A DNA stretch of 10,688 nt from Actinomycetota bacterium. Lineage in GTDB: Bacteria; Actinomycetota; Actinomycetes; Nanopelagicales; Nanopelagicaceae. Both the position numbers and the translations under genes were made by a program. Positions 6,227 to 10,688 of the stretch are shown piece by piece. Numbering within the stretch: the stretch's first letter is position 1; every line of letters begins with the position of its first letter. The stretch covers positions 1-10,688 of the forward strand of contig SYAM01000105.1 of the NCBI GenBank assembly GCA_005787645.1. The letters run 5' to 3'. The notes beneath the pieces were generated by a model. It was not told where the DNA came from. It worked only from the letters and a program-made list of their open reading frames with translations, and searched no databases.

Positions 6227-7645
6227 TTAGCCCTGGGTGCGGGCCTGTTGGCGGATTCGGTTGGTTAATTCGGTGACCTGATTATAAATAGAGCGGCGCT
6301 CTGCCATCAGTTGACGGATTTTTCGATCGGCATGCATCACAGTGGTGTGATCGCGCCCACCGAAAGTCTGACCGATTTTTGGAAGTGATAGGTCAGTTAA
6401 TTCACGGCAGAGGTACATTGCAACTTGGCGCGCATTCACTAACGCGCGAGATCGAGAAGTTCCACAGAGATCATCTATGGTGAGACTGAAATACGCAGCT
6501 GTCTGCGCCATGATTGTGGCGCCGGTGATTTCAGGACCGGATTCATCAGGGATTAAATCTTTTAACACAATCTCTGCGAGCGAGAGATCCACGCCCTGTC
6601 GATTGAGGCTGGCAAAAGCTGTGACTCGAATCAATGCACCTTCAAGTTCACGAATATTCGTTGAGATTTTAGAGGCGATGTATTCAAGAACATCATCGGG
6701 GGCATTAAGACGATCTTGTGCCGCTTTCTTACGGAGAATCGCAATACGAGTCTCTAATTCGGGAGGTTGAATATCGGTGATCAACCCCCATTCAAATCGA
6801 GAGCGAAGTCGGTCTTCGAGGGTTGCGAGTTGTTTTGGCGGTCGGTCACTAGTGATGACGATTTGCTTGTTTGCGTTGTAGAGCGTATTAAAAGTGTGAA
6901 AAAACTCCTCTTGAGTCCGCTCTTTATTCTCTAGAAATTGAATATCGTCAACGAGAAGTAAATCCACGTCACGATATCGCTTTTGGAATACTGCTGACTT
7001 ATCGTCGCGGATTGAGTTGATGAAATCATTTGTGAATTCTTCACTAGAAACATAACGAACTCGTAAATTTCCATATAGTTCTTTTGCGTATGCACCGATT
7101 GCATGTAGTAAGTGAGTTTTCCCAAGCCCTGATTCCCCATAGATGAAAAGTGGGTTGTATGCCTTACCTGGAGCCTCAGCAACCGCGACCGCCGCAGCAT
7201 GTGCAAAGCGATTTGATGAACCAATAACGAAAGTTTCGAAAATGTAGCGTGGATTCATGCTCATTGCGCCAGATTCGTTAGAGACAGGAGTCTCAGTACT
7301 TCGACCAGTCCCAGGGCGCGGGGCTTCTACTTCGGTTACTACTTCGCCAGAAGCTTTATTCTCGAGAGTCTCATCGATTGTTACCGCAACGCGGACATCT
7401 TTACCCAGTTGCGAACTTAAAACATCGGTGATGATCGAACGCAATCGAGTCTCAAGAATGTCTTTTGCAAATGCATTCGGTGCCGCAACAAGTAGAGTGG
7501 TGATGCCATTGCTATCAATCAAACCCATTGGTTGGGTAAGTTGTAAGAAGGCGCGATGCTGTGGAGAGTCAGTTGCGATGAGCGAAATCGCGCTCTGCCA
7601 GAGTTGCGGAAGTTCTATTTCAAGGAGAGCGCTCTCATCGGCCAT
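6227..7645 (-). CDS. dnaA: Chromosomal replication initiator DnaA
   Basis: 472 residues. DnaA is an AAA+ ATPase that binds oriC boxes, forms a filament and opens the origin. Domain I (about 1-85) begins MADESALLEIELPQLWQSAI. A short variable linker (about 88-128) is compact compared with the long linkers of Streptomyces. The AAA+ domain holds NPRYIFETFVIGSSNRFAHAAA, Walker A GESGLGKTH (170-178), Walker B LLLVDDIQF (229-237) and RLRSRFEWGL with the arginine-finger region (about 278-287). Domain IV carries the DNA-binding signature GRDHTTVMHA (430-439). I chose ATG 7645 because GGAAAGGA sits 6 nt upstream; a GTG 18 nt earlier (7663) would swallow that ribosome site. It is flanked on both sides by DnaA boxes, suggesting autoregulation, and is read toward oriC. 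Confidence 0.97.
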   Translation of the reverse strand: MADESALLEIELPQLWQSAISLIATDSPQHRAFLQLTQPMGLIDSNGITTLLVAAPNAFAKDILETRLRSIITDVLSSQLGKDVRVAVTIDETLENKASGEVVTEVEAPRPGTGRSTETPVSNESGAMSMNPRYIFETFVIGSSNRFAHAAAVAVAEAPGKAYNPLFIYGESGLGKTHLLHAIGAYAKELYGNLRVRYVSSEEFTNDFINSIRDDKSAVFQKRYRDVDLLLVDDIQFLENKERTQEEFFHTFNTLYNANKQIVITSDRPPKQLATLEDRLRSRFEWGLITDIQPPELETRIAILRKKAAQDRLNAPDDVLEYIASKISTNIRELEGALIRVTAFASLNRQGVDLSLAEIVLKDLIPDESGPEITGATIMAQTAAYFSLTIDDLCGTSRSRALVNARQVAMYLCRELTDLSLPKIGQTFGGRDHTTVMHADRKIRQLMAERRSIYNQVTELTNRIRQQARTQG

Positions 7646-7666
7646 TTGGAATCCTTTCCACACCGG

Positions 7667-7706
7667 TTACCCACCGGTTATCCCCAAAGATATCCACAGG
7701 CTGTGG
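7667..7706 (+). promoter_or_regulatory. Phased DnaA box cluster upstream of dnaA
   Basis: TTACCCACC (7667-7675, 7/9), TTATCCCCA (7678-7686, 8/9) and ATATCCACA (7690-7698, 8/9) lie in the same orientation with starts 11 and 12 bp apart, about one DNA turn each. CCACAG-G-CTGTGG (7694-7706) makes the last box a head-to-head palindrome. The first two fall within a direct repeat CACCGGTTA (7661-7669, 7672-7680). The cluster begins about 20 nt from the dnaA start, so DnaA binding would probably repress dnaA and/or form a second origin subregion. Confidence 0.65.
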
Positions 7707-7814
7707 GCCGACTAGTGAATATTTGTCCGTATTGCACCAATATCTACCGGGGGAAGTAGCTTCTTCTGTGGAAGAAAGGCGACCCTATTCGGAGAATCGG
7801 GAAAAAGCAAATAG

Positions 7815-7823
7815 TTATCCACA
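7815..7823 (+). promoter_or_regulatory. Perfect DnaA box between dnaA and rpmH
   Basis: TTATCCACA, an exact match to the bacterial consensus, stands alone about 170 bp upstream of dnaA. It is one of only two perfect boxes I found in the window. Confidence 0.7.
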
Positions 7824-7841
7824 ACTCTAAACTCCGGGTTT

Positions 7842-7869
7842 AGGCTCTCTCATTCTCAGAGCCTCTGAG
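7842..7869. repeat. Overlapping inverted repeats upstream of the rpmH promoter
   Basis: AGGCTCT (7842-7848) can pair with AGAGCCT (7858-7864). Alternatively CTCAGA (7855-7860) pairs with TCTGAG (7864-7869) around GCC. The two hairpins are mutually exclusive. They end 1 nt before the putative -35 at 7871, so the DNA could be an operator for rpmH. No regulator is recognised. Confidence 0.4.
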
Positions 7870-7870
7870 T

Positions 7871-7900
7871 TTGACCGCACCGCCTTATCTTCCGTACCGT
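7871..7900 (+). promoter_or_regulatory. Putative rpmH promoter
   Basis: TTGACC (7871-7876), an 18-bp spacer and TACCGT (7895-7900, fitting TAnnnT) form a housekeeping sigma-70-type promoter. It would yield a leader of about 65-70 nt before the rpmH start. It is the best hexamer pair in the gap, but no transcription data are available. Confidence 0.5.
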
Positions 7901-7974
7901 TTACCCCCTGCACTAGCGCCTCGCGCGCGAGTGCCTGAATACCTTCCTCGATCAACGATCTTTAGGAGATGTAC

Positions 7975-8109
7975 GTGAAGCGGACCTTTCAACCCAACAA
8001 TCGCCGTCGGGCAAAAACCCATGGCTTCCGCGCTCGCATGTCTACCCGTGCCGGCCGCGCCGTTCTCGCTGCGCGACGTGCCAAGGGACGTCTGCGTATC
8101 TCAGCCTAA
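7975..8109 (+). CDS. rpmH: 50S ribosomal protein L34
   Basis: 44 residues, highly basic, with the near-invariant L34 N-terminus (M)KRTFQPNNRRR followed by AKTHGFRARM and a GRAVLAARRAKGR core, ending in RISA. L34 is a small protein of the large ribosomal subunit. The start is chosen as GTG 7975 because AGGAG (7964-7968) lies 6 nt upstream and the family begins MKRTFQP. An in-frame ATG at 7969 directly abuts the AGGAG and would add only two residues, so it is less likely. It heads the plus-strand block and is followed by rnpA after 19 nt, the standard rpmH-rnpA arrangement. Confidence 0.97.
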   Translation: MKRTFQPNNRRRAKTHGFRARMSTRAGRAVLAARRAKGRLRISA

Positions 8110-8128
8110 GTTCGTGTAGCGCACTCTG

Positions 8129-8494
8129 ATGTTGGCGCAAAAGAACCGCCTTCGGAGAGCGAGCGATTTCGCACTCGCCAGCAAGGGGATGCGAATATCT
8201 GGGGAGAATTTTCTGCTCTATGTAGCTACACCAACAAAAGGTGAGCAGGCAGGAGCACCGGTGAAGGTGGGCCTTATCGTGGGAAAGAATGTCGGTGGAT
8301 CGGTAGTGAGACATCGCGTTTCTCGGCAAATTAGACATGCCATTGCGCCACATTTAGAAGAATTCCCACATGGCACGCTCCTGCTCTTTCGTGCTCATCC
8401 AGGGGCTGCTGCGCGCGCAGATAAGAATCTCAGCGGTGAAGTATCAGCGCTAGTTGCCAAGTACCTCTCTCGTCGATCATCGACGGCACAATGA
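8129..8494 (+). CDS. rnpA: Ribonuclease P protein component
   Basis: 121 residues, basic. RnpA is the protein cofactor of the RNase P ribozyme, which removes 5' leaders from pre-tRNAs. The N-terminus MLAQKNRLRRASDF is the family's conserved start. The RNR-type motif appears as VVRHRVSRQIRH (about 59-70), with His in place of the central Asn of the textbook RNxxKR form; the same RHRV variant is found in mycobacterial RnpA. LIVGKNVGGSV precedes it, as expected. The Shine-Dalgarno is poor, so translation may be coupled to rpmH (19 nt upstream). Its stop overlaps the yidD start as ATGA, indicating an operon. Confidence 0.93.
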   Translation: MLAQKNRLRRASDFALASKGMRISGENFLLYVATPTKGEQAGAPVKVGLIVGKNVGGSVVRHRVSRQIRHAIAPHLEEFPHGTLLLFRAHPGAAARADKNLSGEVSALVAKYLSRRSSTAQ

Positions 8495-8721
8495 TCTCTC
8501 TGATTCGTTTCTATCAACGACGGATTTCACCAGCGTTTCCCGCTCGGTGTAAGTACTACCCGACCTGTTCGGAATATGCGCTCCTTGCACTCCGCAAGAA
8601 TGGAGTTCTGATTGGTAGCGCACTTGGATTGTGGCGTTTAATTCGCTGCAACCCTTGGTCTATGGGGGGAATCGATTATCCGCCTAGCGATCGACACATA
8701 CTAAGAAAGGCGAGTAAATAG
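8491..8721 (+). CDS. yidD: Membrane protein insertion efficiency factor YidD
   Basis: 76 residues. YidD is a small inner-membrane-associated protein that improves YidC-dependent insertion. Family pattern: LIRFYQRRISPAFPARCKYYPTCSEYA at the N-terminus (seen as FYQRRISP, then RCKYYPTCSEYA), with conserved Cys20, Cys26 and Cys53 (LIRCNPW), then MGGIDYPP in place of the common GGxDPVP. The start overlaps rnpA by 4 nt and the TAG stop shares one base with the GTG start of yidC, so all three are tightly coupled. Length is normal for the family. Confidence 0.93.
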   Translation: MISLIRFYQRRISPAFPARCKYYPTCSEYALLALRKNGVLIGSALGLWRLIRCNPWSMGGIDYPPSDRHILRKASK

Positions 8722-9689
8722 TGGGTATTTTCAATCCGCTTTACGATGCAATCTCCTGGGTCATTCTTCTTTTTCATTCGCTTTTCGAGCCGCTCTTTGG
8801 TTCCGACAGTGGTGTCACCTGGTCGCTGGCAATCATCTGCCTTGTTGTACTCATTCGGATCATTTTGATTCCACTTTTTGTTAAACAGATCAAAAGCCAA
8901 CGTGCATTAACAGTTTTACAACCAGAGATGAAAGCAATCCAACAGAAGTATAAAGATGATCGTCAGAAGCAATCCGAAGAGATGATGAAACTCTATAAGA
9001 AGCATGGCACTAATCCATTGGCGTCGTGTTTCCCACTACTTGCCCAAGCACCGATTTTCTTTGCACTTTTCACTGTGCTAAATGGAATTGCGCAAGATGT
9101 ACCTCGAGGAGTTCTAACCCAGGTAGATGTCGAGAGCGCAGCTAACGCAGGTTTCTTCGGTGCCCCAATTGCGGCGACATTCTTGATGGGCGCGAATGAC
9201 ATTGTGAAATTGGGCGGCACTCCGGCAACTGTAAAAATTATTACACTAGTGATGATTATCCTGATGTCGGCTTCAACATTCATCACGCAACGTCAACTCA
9301 TGGTTAAAGGTATGCCCAAGAATGATGGTCAACCCAACATGATGTTGCAACAACAGAAAATTTTGCTGTACCTATTCCCAATTATTTTCGCAGTGACTGG
9401 AATCAACTTCCCCGTTGGAGTTTTGCTGTATTGGTTGACAACAAATCTTTGGACAATGGGTCAGCAGTTCTATGTCATTAAAAGAAATCCCACCCCCGGT
9501 TCACCTGCGTACTTTGAATTAGAAGCAAAACGTGCGAAGAAATCCGGAGTTACTCCAACGCCTGCCGGCGATGAGGTCACGAATAATGGATCTGTGGCGG
9601 TAGAAGAGCCGAAAGGGCAGCGCCAACAACCAAAGCGGGAGAGTAAAGGTAAGACGGGCAAAGGCGGCAAGGGCAAGAAGAAGCGTTAA
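8721..9689 (+). CDS. yidC: Membrane protein insertase YidC (Oxa1 family)
   Basis: 322 residues starting at GTG 8721. YidC inserts and folds membrane proteins, alone or with SecYEG. Hydrophobic segments lie at about 8-24, 32-54, 101-125, 168-188, 212-230 and 232-253; the last two may be a closely spaced pair. The functional groove arginine is probably Arg46 in VLIRIILIPL. A charged cytoplasmic helical hairpin (about 55-98) separates the second and third membrane segments. There is no large periplasmic domain, as in Gram-positive YidC. The C-terminal ~35 residues are very Lys/Gly-rich (KGKTGKGGKGKKKR), a typical ribosome-contacting cationic tail. It overlaps the yidD stop by one base. The following 73 nt to khpB are unusually A-rich. 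Confidence 0.95.
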   Translation: MGIFNPLYDAISWVILLFHSLFEPLFGSDSGVTWSLAIICLVVLIRIILIPLFVKQIKSQRALTVLQPEMKAIQQKYKDDRQKQSEEMMKLYKKHGTNPLASCFPLLAQAPIFFALFTVLNGIAQDVPRGVLTQVDVESAANAGFFGAPIAATFLMGANDIVKLGGTPATVKIITLVMIILMSASTFITQRQLMVKGMPKNDGQPNMMLQQQKILLYLFPIIFAVTGINFPVGVLLYWLTTNLWTMGQQFYVIKRNPTPGSPAYFELEAKRAKKSGVTPTPAGDEVTNNGSVAVEEPKGQRQQPKRESKGKTGKGGKGKKKR

Positions 9690-9762
9690 GAATCAGTACA
9701 AAAAACCTAAAACATAACAAAAGTGTGCATTTAACCCAGAAATGGGAGTTTGGAGAGGGTCC
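9690..9762 (+). other. A-rich yidC-khpB spacer
   Basis: A 73-nt gap, the longest within the plus-strand block. Its first 35 nt are strikingly A-rich (runs such as ACAAAAAACC). Near its end CCCA-GAAA-TGGG (9735-9746) can form a short GNRA-tetraloop stem. No terminator or clear promoter was found. Confidence 0.4.
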
Positions 9763-10239
9763 ATGGCCGAGAAGAGTCTGATTGCCCGCCTTGAGGAAGA
9801 GGGCGATAGAGGGGCGGATTATTTAGAGGCGCTCCTGGATATCGCTGATCTGCCAGGCGATATTGATATTGATGTCGAGAATGATCGGGCGGCGCTGGCG
9901 ATTGTGGGTGGGGAGTTAACGCATCTCATCGGGAGCGAGGGCGAAGTCCTTGAGGCTCTTCAGGAGCTCACTCGGATGGCTGTGCAGCGAGAGACTGGAG
10001 AGCGCTCACGATTGATGTTAGATATTGAGGGCTTTCGTTCGAAGAAGAAGGATGAACTCCGCGCCCTTGCTGAAAGTACAGCGGAAGAGGTAAAGAAGAG
10101 CGGAGTTTCGGTTGCTCTTAAGCCCATGAATGCCTTTGAACGGAAGGTTATTCATGATGCTATCGGGGAGTTAGGTCTCTCGAGTGAATCTGAGGGCGAG
10201 GAGCCAGAGCGATATATCGTCGTTCTCCCCGCTGAGTAA
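9763..10239 (+). CDS. khpB: RNA-binding protein KhpB (Jag/SpoIIIJ-associated), KH and R3H domains
   Basis: 158 residues from ATG 9763, preferred over ATG 9742 because GGAGAGGG lies just upstream and MAEKSLIARLEEEG is a normal N-terminus. No N-terminal Jag domain is present, as usual in Actinomycetota. A KH-type domain (about 20-80) has the GxxG loop as GSEG (57-60) in HLIGSEGEVLEALQELTRMAV. An R3H domain (about 95-156) carries KPMNAFERKVIH with Arg127 and His131 of the RxxxH signature and SESEGEEPERYIVVLP. KhpB binds RNA with KhpA in other Gram-positives. The TAA stop shares its last base with the rsmG ATG. It is strongly acidic overall. Confidence 0.93.
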   Translation: MAEKSLIARLEEEGDRGADYLEALLDIADLPGDIDIDVENDRAALAIVGGELTHLIGSEGEVLEALQELTRMAVQRETGERSRLMLDIEGFRSKKKDELRALAESTAEEVKKSGVSVALKPMNAFERKVIHDAIGELGLSSESEGEEPERYIVVLPAE

Positions 10240-10688
10240 TGGCCCCAGAGATCCAGGTTTCACGGGAAACATTTGAACCGTATGCCCTCCTCCTCCAGAG
10301 GGAGGGGGTTGAGCGAGGGTTAATTGGCCCCCGAGAGGGGGAGCGGATTTGGGAGCGCCACATTTATAACTGCCTCCCCCTTGCCACCCTTATTCCGGGG
10401 GAGGCCCGCGTTGTTGATATTGGTAGCGGTGCGGGTCTTCCTGGAATTGTTCTAGCCCTGGCTCGTCCCGATATCTCGGTTCTTCTGCTGGAGCCGCTTG
10501 AGCGACGATGCGCCTTCCTTCGAGAAGCGATTGATCACCTAGCCCTACAGAACGTCACCCTGGAGCGGAAAAAAGCCCTCGATTATCAAGGAAAATTTGA
10601 TGTTGTCACTGCTCGAGCCGTGGCTCCAATGAATCGATTACTCGCGTGGAGCTGGCATCTACTCGCTCCCGGAGGTCGAATTCTCGCC
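10239..10688 (+). CDS. rsmG: 16S rRNA (guanine-N7) methyltransferase RsmG, N-terminal 150 residues (partial)
   Basis: RsmG (GidB) methylates G527 of 16S rRNA using S-adenosylmethionine; loss confers low-level streptomycin resistance in several bacteria. The gene runs off the right edge; 150 codons are present. The actinobacterial N-terminal motif GLIGPREGERIWERHIYNC (about 27-45) precedes the SAM-binding glycine motif DIGSGAGLPG (60-69), LLEPLERRCAFL (about 84-94) and FDVVTARAVAPM (about 120-131). The ATG start overlaps the khpB stop by one base. Residues 7-11 (VSRET) are encoded by a near-perfect parS sequence. In other Actinomycetota parA and parB follow this gene. Confidence 0.95.
   Translation, partial: MAPEIQVSRETFEPYALLLQREGVERGLIGPREGERIWERHIYNCLPLATLIPGEARVVDIGSGAGLPGIVLALARPDISVLLLEPLERRCAFLREAIDHLALQNVTLERKKALDYQGKFDVVTARAVAPMNRLLAWSWHLLAPGGRILA
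10256..10271. promoter_or_regulatory. parS: Candidate parS (ParB-binding) site inside rsmG
   Basis: GGTTTCACGGGAAACA matches the parS consensus TGTTTCACGTGAAACA at 14 of 16 positions, and the 14-bp core GTTTCACGTGAAAC at 13 of 14; the sole core mismatch is central T to G. parS is the ParB-binding centromere, usually clustered near oriC. It is encoded as V-S-R-E-T, a common coding solution for parS sequences within genes. Confidence 0.65.

Larger units (their letters stand above)
7646..7974. promoter_or_regulatory. Divergent dnaA / rpmH intergenic region
   Basis: This 329-nt gap separates the minus-strand replication genes from the plus-strand rpmH block. It contains a phased DnaA-box cluster near dnaA (7667-7706), an inverted repeat TTCTTC/GAAGAA (7761-7776) with a 4-nt spacer, a perfect isolated DnaA box (7815-7823), a nested inverted repeat at 7842-7869 and a plausible rpmH promoter (7871-7900). 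The dnaA promoter must be here too, but I could not identify a convincing pair of hexamers. Confidence 0.75.

Noticed and set aside
5895..6268. Short open frames on both strands across oriC (101 codons minus, 81 codons plus)
   Set aside because: They overlap DnaA boxes and the origin repeats, and the translations look like read-through of box sequence rather than a protein.
7257..7759. Plus-strand frames of 152 and 67 codons opposite the dnaA 5' region
   Set aside because: Antisense to dnaA domain I and linker and extending into the box cluster; no start signal or recognisable motif.
1..10688. Mobile elements, CRISPR arrays, inteins or laterally acquired cargo
   Set aside because: All genes belong to the conserved dnaA region in normal order, gyrA (as far as seen), gyrB and dnaN have no insertions, and no repeat-spacer pattern or transposase was found.

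Overview
The window is the chromosomal replication-origin neighbourhood of a bacterium, almost certainly a member of the Actinomycetota. The gene order (gyrA, gyrB, dciA, recF, dnaN, origin, dnaA, then divergent rpmH, rnpA, yidD, yidC, khpB/jag, rsmG) is the classical dnaA region. Actinobacterial features include the DciA C-terminal tail GRGPRDTYG, the RHRV motif of RnpA, an RecF signature of the YASQGESWSYALALR type, and several GTG starts. Base composition is moderate, far below Streptomyces or Mycobacterium. Intergenic gaps are short and genes often overlap by 1-4 bases. This fits a streamlined low-GC actinobacterium such as the freshwater acI/Nanopelagicales group, but that placement is an inference.

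Left block, minus strand (1-5890): the replication operon as read away from the origin. dnaN (sliding clamp) is followed 12 nt later by recF, which overlaps dciA (helicase-loading factor, formerly DUF721) by 4 nt. A 122-nt gap with an unusual set of inverted and direct repeats precedes gyrB, and gyrA follows after 29 nt and leaves the window. No gnd gene lies between dnaN and recF, unlike in Mycobacterium and Streptomyces.

Origin (5891-6226): the dnaN-dnaA intergenic region holds at least eight DnaA-box-like 9-mers in two opposing groups, a run of TAG/TAA-type triplets (a DnaA-trio candidate) in the correct polarity beside two abutting boxes, an A+T-rich stretch beyond it, and a G6/C6 hairpin between box groups. 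A second box cluster lies upstream of dnaA (7664-7823), so the origin may be bipartite or dnaA may be autoregulated.

Right block, plus strand (7975-10688): ribosomal protein L34, the RNase P protein, the YidD/YidC membrane-insertion pair, the KH/R3H RNA-binding protein KhpB and the 16S rRNA methyltransferase RsmG (cut by the window end). The 5' part of rsmG contains a near-perfect parS (ParB-binding) sequence, consistent with parAB lying just beyond the window.

Together the genes initiate replication (DnaA, oriC), load helicase (DciA), provide processivity (DnaN), manage supercoiling (GyrAB), repair gaps (RecF), and support RNA processing and membrane protein insertion. Transcription on both sides runs outward from the origin, except dnaA, which points toward it. 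I see no mobile element, CRISPR array, tRNA or rRNA gene, and no clearly novel gene system. The most interesting content is the non-coding architecture.
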